From assembly GCF_040954645.1 (NCBI RefSeq), contig NC_092810.1, forward strand, positions 77,356,160 to 77,420,159: a stretch of 64,000 bases of DNA. Direction: 5' to 3'. Below, one piece after another: positions 44,455 to 54,824 of this stretch (its first letter is position 1; every line of letters begins with the position of its first letter). The position numbers and the translations under genes are program-made. The DNA is from Diabrotica undecimpunctata (Eukaryota > Arthropoda > Insecta > Coleoptera > Chrysomelidae). The notes below the pieces were generated by a model. It worked only from the letters and a program-made list of their open reading frames with translations, ran no database searches and had not been told where the DNA came from.

Positions 44455-45193
44455 TATATAAAAACTTTAAGCATAAATGCCCACAAATGATTTGATTGTA
44501 GGTTTGATACTGATGGTTATTATAGGAAATTTTGGTATGTGCACCTAGATATTTAACAAGTTCTTTGGTCGGCTTCAAATTACCAAATGAATCGAAATAC
44601 TCTACGTTGTTGTTTATCTTTTTGTATGCTACCCAATGTATTCCGTTATGTGTGGATACATCCAAGTTGACTACTGCGCATTCTCGTTTTCGAGGACCGC
44701 CTCTCGGCAGAGCGTCATTCATGAAAACTCCTCGAAAATGTGGTATTTTTAGTATTTTGGCATAATGTGCTATCTCTACATCATATAGCGGACGATTGGA
44801 TAGGTTTATTGGAAGTTTTTTTTCAAATACAAGCCGAATTCACCTCTCGGTTTCTTACGTAGGTACAAACCCGACCCGATGTGTTCCATTGCCCTGTTAT
44901 GGCGTATATTTTCCTCCAATTTCTTTTGGGCATTCTTTGCGTCGACTACTGTCTTCGCCACTCCAGCAACACCCTCCGCTAAAGCCCCCAAAGCGGAAAG
45001 GCCCGCAAATAGACATATATGAGGGGTAGAAAACCTCCGGATTTTAGTGGTAGCACTCGTGGAGCATCAACTTCTTTACGACCACCAAGTCTTTTGATTA
45101 TGGATCTTGCTATTCGTACAGCCGTCAAAACAGTATCTGTTTACGATGCTTCTTTCTTTATGGACTTTGCAATGCAATTTTTGAGACAACATC
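44447..45193 (-). pseudogene. Polinton protease fused to an N-terminal capsid-associated region
   Basis: The C-terminal part (44722-44447 and further up in the same frame) is an adenovirus-type cysteine protease: the His in NGIHWVAYKK, the Asp in YFDSFGN, then a Gln and the Cys in IICGHLCLKFL. It would process capsid proteins. In front of it lies a region with AEGVAGVAKTVVDAKNAQKK and SGLYLRKKPRGEFGLYLKK (44991-44806), and before that a basic segment from about 45193 (ARSIIKRLGGRK). Three frames are needed: shifts lie in the T run at 44818-44825 and near 45005. One stop lies near 45142 and the original start codon is not ATG now. The gene is dead. Confidence 0.7.
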
Positions 45194-45667
45194 TCAATTA
45201 AAAGAGTAACGTCCCCGTCTTCCACGACGACGAGAGCATCCCATTCCCAACTTTCTTTTCGTTTTCATTCCGCCGGTTACAAGTAAAGCAGCACTTTTTT
45301 CACCAAAGATAGCGTCTTTCGACTTGAAGCGCTCCCAAGCTCTATCTTCCAATTCTTTATCGGCCTTGTGCCGTTCTTAGAGAGATAAATGCTGCGAATA
45401 AGCGATATCGTGTCGTCTGCAAGCTGCGTCTAATGGATTAATTCCTGGATCTCCACGTGCAAGACGTTTTTTTAGTTTTGTTCCAGGACCACAATACTGA
45501 TAACCAGGAATATGTAGTTCAATTGGCAGTTTATTAATTAGAGAGTTCACGAGACCTCCTCCTTCGATGACCAACATTGGACTGATGTCATGCAAGTGGT
45601 GACATCTATAATATATATTACCGTACTTATGAACTACACTTGCCACACGATGAAGGTCGTTCAGCAA
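45194..45667 (-). pseudogene. PLA2-like protein of the Polinton, one in-frame stop
   Basis: The frame contains LHIPGYQYCGPGTKLKKRL and then DAACRRHDIAYSQH, the calcium-binding loop and His-Asp catalytic dyad layout of the small phospholipase A2 fold, also used by parvovirus capsids. A TAA at 45377-45379 interrupts; the same frame continues with HKADKELEDRAWERFKSK and a basic Arg-rich end to 45194. The start is uncertain: ATG 45667 is the first, and the conserved part begins near 45570. It overlaps the ATPase frame on the other strand. Polinton-type elements of insects often carry such a gene, where membrane release during entry is the usual guess. Confidence 0.75.
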
Positions 45668-46228
45668 AAGCAGACGCTACCAATTGATAATCTGGACTTT
45701 GTCCAGAAAACAACCAATAGTAAACATGGTAAATTGCTACCGAATTCATTCAGAGCCATTATTTGCGGTCCAAGTGGTTGCGGAAAAACGAATGTCATGC
45801 TATCTCTTCTATTCAATTCGAATGGCGCCATGTTCAAAAATGTCTATGTTTATTCGAAATCCCTCTTTCAACCGAAATATCAACTACTGCAAGATGTAAT
45901 AGCTCAAGTTAAAGGTGTAGGATATTACATATTTAAAGACAACGAAGAAATTATTAGACCCAGCGAAGCTAAACCTCACTCTGTGTTTTTATTTGACGAT
46001 GTTGCGTGTGATGGTCAACAAAAGATTCGCGAGTATTATTCCATGTGTCGGCATAAAGATATCGATGCCGCTTACTTATGTCAAACATATTCAAAAATAC
46101 CGAAGCAGCTAATTAGAGACAATTGTAATATGATTGTATTATTTAAGCAAGACGAGATAAATTTGAAACATATATTTGATGAACACGTATCGCCAGACAT
46201 GCCATTTGATGAATTTAAAAAAATGTGA
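45590..46228 (+). pseudogene. Polinton packaging ATPase, split by a ribozyme satellite array
   Basis: A FtsK/HerA-type genome-packaging ATPase. The Walker A motif is IICGPSGCGKTNVML and the Walker B is SVFLFDDVACD, followed by YYSMCRHKDIDAAYLCQTYSK. The likely start is the ATG near 45650, because earlier codons overlap the PLA2 gene and lack family features. The frame runs straight into the 400 bp satellite at 46229. The missing C-terminal piece is at about 50962-51051 in the plus strand (DRYGTLVIIKDFALNNGQYR, then a stop). The array is thus an insertion of about 4.7 kb in this gene. Confidence 0.85.
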
Positions 46229-46273
46229 AAAAGACAGTCAAGATTTCATTTCACGTACAAATCGTCTATGTAT

Positions 46274-46315
46274 CTGTTTATACGTATTTCGCTTTAATAA
46301 AGCTCATCAGGACAG
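46274..46315 (-). ncRNA. hammerhead ribozyme, left-half copy, stem I mismatch
   Basis: CTGATGA, GCTTT/AAAGC stem II and GAAA are intact. The stem I strand reads CTGTC instead of CTGTT, leaving a C-A mismatch next to the cleavage site. The copy at 47072-47113 is the same. The other left-half copies (46672-46713 and 47472-47513) read CTGGTGA in the core and should be inactive. Confidence 0.8.
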
Positions 46316-47593
46316 TTATTCATAGGCGTTCTCAACGTAAAAAATAGATCTTTCCTGTCTTTAAGAAGCAACAATAAAATGGCTTCGAAACGGACGCAAT
46401 AGCGAAATCTGATATTAAATCCGTAAAAAAGTTTCAACACAATTCAGATAACTGCCTTAATCTGAGCCTTCTAAAAATTGCAAGGCATAGCCAGACGTTG
46501 ATAAAGATGTTAATAGAGACATGGGGAATCTAAAATTTGCATTCCACGACATGTCTCCTCAACTAAGCAGAAATCGTTAGCGAATTGGTTTCTTGTACTC
46601 ATACAGAGTAGATCCGAATAAAATGAAAAAGACAGTCAAGATTTCATTTCACGTACAAATCGTCTATGTATCTGTTTATACGTATTTCGCTTTAATAAAG
46701 CTCACCAGAACAGTTATTTATAGGCGTTCTCAACGTGAAAAATAGATCTTTCCTGTCTTTAAGAAGCAACAATAAAATGGCTTCGAAACGGACGCAATAG
46801 CGACATCTGATATTAAATCTGTAAAAAAGTTTCAAAAAAAAATTCAGATAACTGCCTTAATCTGAGCCTTGTAAAACTTGCAAGGCATAGCCAGACGTTG
46901 ATAAAGATGTTAATAGAGACATGGGGAATCTAAAATTTGCATTCCACGACATGTCTCCTCAACTAAGCAGAAATCGTTAGCGAATTGGTTTCTTGTACTC
47001 ATACAGAGTAGATCCGAATAAAATGAGAAAGACAGTCAAGATTTCATTTCACGTACAAATCGTCTATGTATCTGTTTATACGTATTTCGCTTTAATAAAG
47101 CTCATCAGGACAGTTATTCATAGGCGTTCTCAACGTAAAAAATAGATCTTTCCTGTCTTTAAGAAGCAACAATAAAATGGCTTCGAAACGGACGCAATAG
47201 CGAAATCTGATATTAAATCCGTAAAAAAGTTTCAACACACAATTCAGATAACTGCCTTAATCTGAGCCTTCTAAAAATTGCAAGGCATAGCCAGACGTTG
47301 ATAAAGATGTTAATAGAGACATGGGGAATCTAAAATTTGCATTCCACGACATGTCTCCTCAACTAAGCAGAAATCGTTAGCGAATTGGTTTCTTGTACTC
47401 ATACAGAGTAGATCCGAATAAAATGAAAAAGACAGTCAAGATTTCATTTCACGTACAAATCGTCTATGTATCTGTTTATACGTATTTCGCTTTAATAAAG
47501 CTCACCAGAACAGTTATTTATAGGCGTTCTCAACGTAAAAAATAGATCTTTCCTGTCTTTAAGAAGCAACAATAAAATGGCTTCGAAACGGAC

Positions 47594-47609
47594 TGATCGA
47601 TCGAACGAA
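47594..47609. other. orientation switch inside the satellite array
   Basis: The left half ends in CTTCGAAACGGAC; TGATCGATCGAACGAA follows; then CTGTTCTGATGAGC starts the opposite orientation. GATCGATC is itself palindromic. The two halves face each other so that the ribozyme strands point outwards. Confidence 0.9.
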
Positions 47610-48409
47610 CTGTTCTGATGAGCTTTATTAAAGCAAAATACGTATAACCAAATACATAGACGATTTGTACGTGAAATGAAATTTTGACTGTCTTTTTCAT
47701 TTTATTCGGATCTACTCTGTATGAGTACAAGAAACCGATTCGCTAACGATTTCTGCTTAGTCGAGGGGACATGTCATGGAATGCAAATTTTAGATTCCCC
47801 ATGTCTCTATTAACATCTTTATCAACGTCTGGCTATGCCTTGCAATTTTTAGAAATCTCAGATTAAGGCAGTTATCTGAATTGTGTTTCGAAACTATTTT
47901 ACGGATTTAATATCAGATGTCGCTATTGCGTCCGTTTCGAAGCCATTTTATTGTTGCTTCTTAAAGACAGAAAAGATCTATTTTTCACGTTCAGAACGCC
48001 TATGAATAACTGTAATGATGAGCTTTATTAAAGCCAAATACGTATAAACAGATACATAGACGATTTGTACCTGAAAAGAAATCTTGACTGTCTTTTTCAT
48101 TTTATTCGGATCTACTCTGTATGAGTACAAGAAACCAATTCGCTAACGATTTCTGCTTAGTTGAGGAGAGATGTCGTGGAATGCAAATTTTAGATTCCCC
48201 ATGTCTCTATTAACATCTTTATGAACGTCTGGCTATGCCTTGCAATTTTTAGAAGGCTCAGATTAAGGCAGTTATCTGAATTGTGTTTCGAAACTATTTT
48301 ACGGATTTAATATCAGATGTCGCTATTGCGTCCGTTTCGAAGCCATTTTATTGTTGCTTCTTAAAGACAGGAAAGATCTATTTTTCACGTTAAGAACGCC
48401 TATGAATAA

Positions 48410-48451
48410 CTGTTCTGATGAGCTTTATTAAAGCGAAATACGTATAAACAG
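48410..48451 (+). ncRNA. hammerhead ribozyme, consensus copy 1
   Basis: Stem I CTGTT 48410-48414 pairs with AACAG 48447-48451. CTGATGA is 48415-48421. Stem II is GCTTT-ATT-AAAGC (48422-48434). GAAA is 48435-48438. Stem III is formed by the palindrome ATACGTAT, so pairing is short in a monomer and twice as long in a dimer. The cleavage triplet is AUA, so the cut is expected between 48446 and 48447. Confidence 0.9.
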
Positions 48452-48809
48452 ATACATAGACGATTTGTACGTGAAATGAAATCTTGACTGTCTTTTTCAT
48501 TTTATTCGGATCTACTCTGTATGAGTACAAGAAACCAATTCGCTAACGATTTCTGCTTAGTTGAGGAGAGATGTCGTGGAATGCAAATTTTAGATTCCCC
48601 ATGTCTCTATTAACATCTTTATGAACGTCTGGCTATGCCTTGCAATTTTTAAAAGGCTCAGATTAAGGCAGTTATCTGAATTGTGTTTCGAAACTATTTT
48701 ACGGATTTAATATCAGATGTCGCTATTGCGTCCGTTTCGAAGCCATTTTATTGTTGCTTCTTAAAGACAGGAAAGATCTATTTTTCACGTTGAGAACGCC
48801 TATGAAAAA

Positions 48810-48851
48810 CTGTTCTGATGAGCTTTATTAAAGCGAAATACGTATAAACAG
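48810..48851 (+). ncRNA. hammerhead ribozyme, consensus copy 2
   Basis: Identical core and stems to the copy at 48410-48451, exactly 400 bp downstream. Confidence 0.9.
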
Positions 48852-49102
48852 ATACATAGACGATTTGTACATGAAATGAAATCTTGACTGTCTTTTTCAT
48901 TTTATTTGGATCTACTCTGTATAAGTACAAGAAACCAATTCGCTAACGATTTCTGCTTAGTTGAGGATACATGTCGTGGAATGCAAATTTTAGATTCCCC
49001 ATGTCTCTATTAACATCTTTATCAACGTCTGGCTATGCCTTGCAATTTTTAGAAGGCTCAGATTAAGGCAGTTGAGCAGACGTTGAGAACGCCTATGAAT
49101 AA

Positions 49103-49144
49103 CTGTTCTGATGAGCTTTATTAAAGCGAAATACGTATAAACAG
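49103..49144 (+). ncRNA. hammerhead ribozyme, consensus copy 3
   Basis: Identical core and stems. It is only 293 bp from the previous copy because the monomer between them lost about 107 bp. Confidence 0.9.
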
Positions 49145-49902
49145 ATACATAGACGATTTGTACGTGAAATGAAATCTTGACTGTCTTTTTCATTTTATTC
49201 GGATCTACTCTGTATGAGTACAAGAATCCAATTCGCTAACGATTTCTGCTTAGTTGAGGAGACATGTTGTGTAATGCAAATATTAGATTCCCCATGTCTC
49301 TATTAACATCTTTATCAACGTCTGGCTATGCCTTACAATTTTTAGAAGGCTCAGATTAAGGCAGTTATCTGAATTGTGTTTCGAAACTATTTTACGGATT
49401 TAATATCAGATGTCGCTATTGCGTCCGTTTCGAAGCCATTTTATTGTTGCTTCTTAAAGACAGGAAAGATCTATTTTTCACGTTAAGAACGCCTATGAAT
49501 AACTGTTCTGATGTGCTTTATTAAAGCGAAATACGTATAAACAGATACATAGACGATTTGTACGTGAAATGAAATCTTGACTGTCTTTTTCATTTTATTC
49601 GGATCTACTCTGTATGAGTACAAGAAACCAATTCGCTAACGATTTCTGATTAGTTGAGGAGACATGTCGTGGAATGCAAATTTTAGATTCCCCATGTCTC
49701 TATTAACATCTTTATCAACGTCTGGCTATGCCTTGCAATTTTTAGAAGGCTCAGATTAAGGCAGTTATCTGAATTGTGTTTCGAAACTATTTTACGGATT
49801 TAATATCAGATGTCGCTATTGCGTCCGTTTCGAAGCCATTTTATTGTTGCTTCTTAAAGACAGGAAAGATCTATTTTTCACGTTGAGAACGCCTATGAAT
49901 AA

Positions 49903-49944
49903 CTGTTCTGATGAGCTTTATTAAAGCGAAATACGTATAAACAG
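49903..49944 (+). ncRNA. hammerhead ribozyme, consensus copy 4
   Basis: Identical core and stems. The other plus-strand copies carry changes: 47610-47651 (GAAA to AAAA), 48010-48051 (core C lost, GAAA to CAAA), 49503-49544 (CTGATGT), 50303-50344 (CTGGTGA) and 50703-50744 (stem I mismatch only). Confidence 0.9.
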
Positions 49945-50961
49945 ATACATAGACGATTTGTACGTGAAATGAAATCTTGACTGTCTTTTTCATTTTATTC
50001 GGATCTACTCTGTATGAGTACAAGAAACCAATTCGCTAACGATTTCTGCTTAGTTGAGGAGACATGTCGTGGAATGCGAATTTTAGATTCTCCATGTCTC
50101 TATTAACATCTTTATCAACGTCTGGCTATGCCTCGCAATTTTTAGAAAGCTCAGATTAAGGCAGTTATCTGAATTGTGTTTCGAAACTATTTTACGGATT
50201 TAATATCAGATGTCGCTATTGCGTCCGTTTCGAAGCCATTTTATTGTTGCTTCTTAAAGACAGGAAAGATCTATTTTTCACGTTGAGAACGCCTATAAAT
50301 AACTGTTCTGGTGAGCTTTATTAAAGCGAAATACGTATAAACAGATACATAGACGATTTGTACGTGAAATGAAATCTTGACTGTCTTTTTCATTTTATTC
50401 GGATCTACTCTGTATGAGTACAAGAAACCAATTCGCTAACGATTTCTGCTTAGTTGAGAAGACATGTCGTGGAATGCAAATTTTAGATTCCCCATGTCTC
50501 TATTAACATCTTTATCAACGTCTGGCTATGCCTTGCAATTTTTAGAAGGCTCAGATTAAGGCAGTTATCTGAATTGTGTGTTGAAACTTTTTTACGGATT
50601 TAATATCAGATTTCGCTATTGCGTCCGTTTCGAAGCCATTTTATTGTTGCTTCTTAAAGACAGGTAAGATCTATTTTTTACGTTGAGAACGCCTATGAAT
50701 AACTGTCCTGATGAGCTTTATTAAAGCGAAATACGTATAAACAGATACATAGACGATTTGTACGTGAAATGAAATCTTGACTGTCTTTCTCATTTTATTC
50801 GGATTTACTCTGTATGAGTACAAGAAACCAATTCGCTAACGATTTCTGCTTAGTTGAGGAGACATATCGTAGAATGCAAATTTTAGATTCCCCATGTCTC
50901 TATTAACATCTTTATCAACGTCTGGCTATGCCTTGCAATTTTTAGAAGACTCAGATTAATG

Positions 50962-51051
50962 TTGGCGAGATAGGTATGGTACTTTGGTAATTATAAAAGA
51001 TTTTGCTCTCAACAATGGTCAATATCGCAAAGGATTTGATAAATATATAAA
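50962..51051 (+). pseudogene. Polinton packaging ATPase, C-terminal piece
   Basis: About 30 codons from the right edge of the satellite array to a TAA (LVIIKDFALNNGQYRKGFDK). This end belongs to the frame that breaks off at 46228. Confidence 0.75.
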
Positions 51052-51082
51052 ATTGTAAGGTAATTCTTTAGTCGTCAACAAA

Positions 51083-52141
51083 ATGTCAGATGATACGGTT
51101 GCCTTTGCCCTTCGCAAGAAGAAAGTCGCCGAATTGGCTATATCAATTCGCAAAAAATATTTGGCATTGAAATTAGGCCGAACAGAACAAGATGAGTCCC
51201 TAAATAAACTGTTTAAACCACTCTCGAAACCTCTCAAGGATATTGAACAATCATCAAAAACGTTACATCATACTATCACTAACAAGTTTGAACACGTTAA
51301 AAAAGAAGAAGTGAAAAAGGAGGAGGAGTAGAAGAATAATGCTGATGATGATGATGCATTTCTTGATGCACCCGATGTAGCAATACCTGATGAAAACATT
51401 ATTCAAGAACCAATCTCTAACGAGATTCCGATGGATGCCACAGACGAATATATCGATCAATATCCTCCAATAAGTCACAAGTACATAAAAGAATATTTGA
51501 TAAAAGACGATAAAATTGATAAAAACTATGGTCCATTTTACGATACTATTAGTGGTTGGATATTGGGAAAACGTCGAATAAACTTTGACAAACGCAATGA
51601 AGACAGAATAATAATTCGAGCACGTGATTTAGAAGAACGTAGGTTAGGTGGTACGCCAGGTCTATATCAACTTTTATTTTATACCAACCCCGAACAGTAT
51701 AATGATGAGGATTTACAAAAGTATAAAACACTGTTAAAAAACAAAGAAATTCATCTGGATACCTTAGGGCGTCTTAAAGGTTCCAGCGGAGAAAAATACC
51801 ATTCTATTAATAAACCTCTATTCAAACCATCTGATGCAGCAATGAAAAAGCATGCACCATCTGCAACTCGATCAAAAAAAGAACTCGAACACAAAACGAA
51901 AACATCAAAAACAACAACAACAACACGATCGTCTTCATCTACGGCCAAAGGAACGGGATTGGATGACTCTCGTTTAACATACAACACTGCACTCATAGAG
52001 TATATTTATTGGTATGATCCAAATGAGTTAGTTGAACGTCTTAAACTATTGGTGGCTTCGAAAGACGCCGGTAACACATCTCTTGACAACGAAATCGTAG
52101 CCATCATCAATGAACTAAAAGAAGCTAATATAATAGAGTAA
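51083..52141 (+). pseudogene. conserved Polinton protein of unknown function, one in-frame stop
   Basis: ATG 51083 opens 82 codons ending in a Glu/Lys-rich stretch, then a TAG at 51329-51331, then the same frame continues to 52141 (about 352 codons). The second part has YGPFYDTISGWILGKRRINF and LGGTPGLYQLLFYTNPEQYN. A GTPGLYELLF-type core like this is known from insect Polinton proteins of unknown function (DUF8207-like, from memory). A Ser/Thr/Lys-rich linker precedes an acidic, helical end. The order after the ATPase, same strand, is typical of one gene block. Confidence 0.65.
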
Positions 52142-52167
52142 CGGGAAATGACAACATCATTTCCACT

Positions 52168-52722
52168 ATGAGTGTCGACAAATTTGGTCATCACTCTCGT
52201 TACAGTAGTAGTAACGCCCAAAAGGTGGCACGAGTTACATTTCCACATACTTCTGACGGAAATATTATTGCCGAAAATGTTAAAATTTGCAATGTCAAGG
52301 ATCCATCAGACACTGGCGATGCTGCAACGAAAAAATACGGTGATGAACAAATCAATGAGTTGCGTAACCTGCACTATACATTAATTCAAACACATGGTGT
52401 GATATTGCAGCAAAAAACTAATGACATACAGGATTTAGCAATCGGACTAAACGATGTGAGAAAGGAGCTTCATAAAACTACAGTTCCGCTTCTCGAGCAA
52501 AAATTGAAAAAAATAATCCAAGATGATTTGAATACACTGAAAAAGGATACTGAGAACAATCTAAAATCAGCTGCAGAAACAGTTGCAAAGCATACGATGT
52601 ACGATATAAAGATGGAACAGAGGATAAAACAAGTGGAACAATCATTAAAAAGCATAGTAGATAGCGTTCATTCATGGGATATAGACAAACGTCTTAAAAT
52701 AGTGGAAGGTGCGTTAAAATAA
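52168..52722 (+). CDS. coiled-coil protein with a fibre-like start, Polinton
   Basis: 184 codons, intact. The N part includes ICNVKDPSDTGDAATKKYGD, a motif much like the NVKDP...DAATKKYVD segments that start the shafts of viral and phage fibre proteins. Residues about 75-180 are a long heptad-rich coiled coil. This suggests a trimeric fibre or spike-like structural protein, as an inference. The stop overlaps the start of the integrase gene (TAATG at 52720-52724). Confidence 0.55.
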   Translation: MSVDKFGHHSRYSSSNAQKVARVTFPHTSDGNIIAENVKICNVKDPSDTGDAATKKYGDEQINELRNLHYTLIQTHGVILQQKTNDIQDLAIGLNDVRKELHKTTVPLLEQKLKKIIQDDLNTLKKDTENNLKSAAETVAKHTMYDIKMEQRIKQVEQSLKSIVDSVHSWDIDKRLKIVEGALK

Positions 52723-53632
52723 TGTCTAAAGTAAAGAAAGAGGTGGTGTATGAGTTGCATAAACCAGCACGAAAAAACTATCCTCGTCGTCGAACAATAA
52801 TCAAAGGAATCGATGACTTGTGGCAAATGAATTTGGCTGAAATGCGTCCTTATGCACATCAAAATAAAAATTACAAACTAATACTAGTTGTAATTGATTG
52901 TTTTTCAAAATTTGTGTGGACACGTCCTCTAAAAACGAAGGCTGGTGAGGAAATTACTCGGATATTCTCGCTCATACTCGACGAGTCCCAAAAAACTTAC
53001 AATCTGATCAGGGAACCGAATTTTACAACAGAAAATTTCAAAATTTAATAAAAAACATGAAATTAATCATTACAGCACCTACACGATCAAAAAAGCTGCC
53101 ATTTGCGAAACAATAATTAGAACGTTGAAAGCAAAGTTGTACAAGTATTTCAGTTTACATGGATCGTACAAATAGTTAGATGCTCTACCCATAATTACCG
53201 AGGAATACAACAACACAAAATACAGTAAAACAGGATACAAACCGTCTCAGGTTAACAAATCCAACGAAAAAACCATTTTAAACAAAAGTTTATACTCATT
53301 TAAAGATTTCCGGTTTATGAAAGTTTAAAGTTGGCGACATTGTACGTGTATCAAAGCAAAACATTTCTTCGAAAAGACCTATACACCCAACTGGACTACT
53401 GAATTATTTAAAATTGCACAAGATATCAAATCCTATAACGTATTTGCTCGAAGACATGCAAGGTGCACCGATTAGCAGCGGTTTTTACGAAGAAGAATTG
53501 CAGAAAACATCAAACCCTGACATATACCTGGTCGAAAAAGTACTCAGACGAAAAGGCAATAAGATGTATGTGAAATGGTTAGGATTGGATAGCAAACACA
53601 ACAGCTGGATAGATAAATCGAATATAGTTTGA
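52722..53632 (+). pseudogene. Polinton integrase, broken, with C-terminal chromodomain
   Basis: A retroviral-type integrase that would insert the element. The first part (52722-53048) has DDLWQMNLAEMRPYA and LILVVIDCFSKFVW. The usual catalytic Asp of the QxDL motif reads Asn (QMNL). Stops and shifts fill 53049-53410. The second part (53414-53632) has YLVEKVLRRKGNKMYVKWLG and a WIDKSN motif, a chromodomain that would read chromatin marks. Both the lost Asp and the stops make it non-functional. Confidence 0.8.
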
Positions 53633-53797
53633 GGATCTATATTTCTATTCGCCGCGTAGACATACATTTTTTTTTGAAAAGGCTAAAACTTAACCGCAAG
53701 GAGTGGGGGATAACAAAAGTATAAATTTAAGACAAACTACTATGATCTGTTCAGTTTACACCCACTTCGTCAACGGTGTTCGAAACAAGAAGAAAGC

Positions 53798-54562
53798 ATG
53801 AGCTCTCAAGATAGCGGTTACGACAGTCAGCCTGTTAATTTCGATGATGATAGCAGTGAATTTAGTATAGAATTTGACTACGATGAAGATAGTCAACCAC
53901 CTAGTTCTGGCGCCGAATTAGATCGAGTATTGGCAAAATTTGAAGAAGCAGCCAAAAATGAAGTATATTACTTGTTAGAAGCCTCCTTTCCACTCGATAG
54001 TTGCATACTTAAAGTTGGTCTGTCTCCAGCTAGACATTTTACAACATCCATCATTCTGTGTCAATACACCAAGTTTCGAAGAATTAGTTTAGATAAATTT
54101 GAGTGGAGTAGCATAATTAAACTGTTTACACAAAAGATAAATGATTTTTTCCAAGCAGATCTACCGACTTATGCCGATGAGTATGATCCTATCGAGTTTC
54201 AGAGTGGAGAATACTGCAAGATTAGACAATTGATGTATGATTCAACCAAGTTCCTTGTTATTGAAAAGCATGGTGTGTAATACTATCTAGATGTAAATGA
54301 TGTTACGCAAATTCTACAAGTACATCACAGTATAATGACTCATCGCATATCGATGTTGGAAAATTTAAATTTCCATGAATATTATAGAAAGGTTATAGAC
54401 TTTATGCAGCAGAATTTTTGTACAGATACTAATTTATATGGACCGTTTGAAGCTGTAACTGCGTTGTGCGAAATTTCTCCATCAGATACTTTGTTAGGTC
54501 AAGCTATGAGAGAATATGTATATTATTATAAAATTAAAGTTGTAAATGATTTAACTGAATAA
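53798..54562 (+). pseudogene. Polinton-associated acidic protein, one in-frame stop
   Basis: ATG 53798 opens 160 codons with a very acidic, Ser/Asp-rich first 50 residues. A TAA at 54278-54280 interrupts, and the same frame continues to 54562 (254 codons in all). The C part (ISMLENLNFHEYYRKVIDFM, TALCEISPSDTLL) is helical. No family with a known function is recognised. About 100 bp upstream, an AAAAGTATAAATTTAAG stretch could be a TATA-type promoter. Confidence 0.5.
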
Positions 54563-54824
54563 ATAATATTAATAAATATGTTGCCTTTTATTTGTAATCT
54601 AATATAAATAAAACCAAAAACAAAAGAAAAACAACAACAACTTGAGATTACACAAATTTATTATTAAAAATTACATTATAAAATTCTAAATTATAAAGTT
54701 CTACAGTACTATGTTTTATATTTAAAGAACTACAATCTACAAAAACTTTGCGATAAGTGATCTTTTCTCTTATGTCTTTGACTTTGTCTTATGAGTAGCC
54801 ATATACTGCACTAAAAGAAGAAAA

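Larger units (their letters stand above)
46229..50960. repeat. 400 bp satellite array carrying hammerhead ribozymes, inverted halves
   Basis: Head-to-tail monomers of 398-400 bp: about 3.4 in one orientation (46229-47593), then about 8.3 in the opposite one (47610-50960). Landmarks such as ATCTTGACTG recur at 48081, 48481 and 48881, then 49174, 49574, 49974, 50374 and 50774. One monomer near 49070 lacks about 107 bp. Each monomer has one hammerhead motif (13 in all) and the block CAGATGTCGCTATTGCGTCC. The array interrupts the ATPase gene. Only a 2-4 bp target duplication, if any, is visible. Tandem monomers with type I hammerheads match published animal retrozymes and ribozyme satellites. Confidence 0.95.

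Noticed and set aside
47530..49223. Two minus-strand frames (66 and 77 codons) starting MYSYRVDPNKMKK
   Set aside because: They are the same satellite monomer read on the strand opposite the ribozyme. The repeat explains them.
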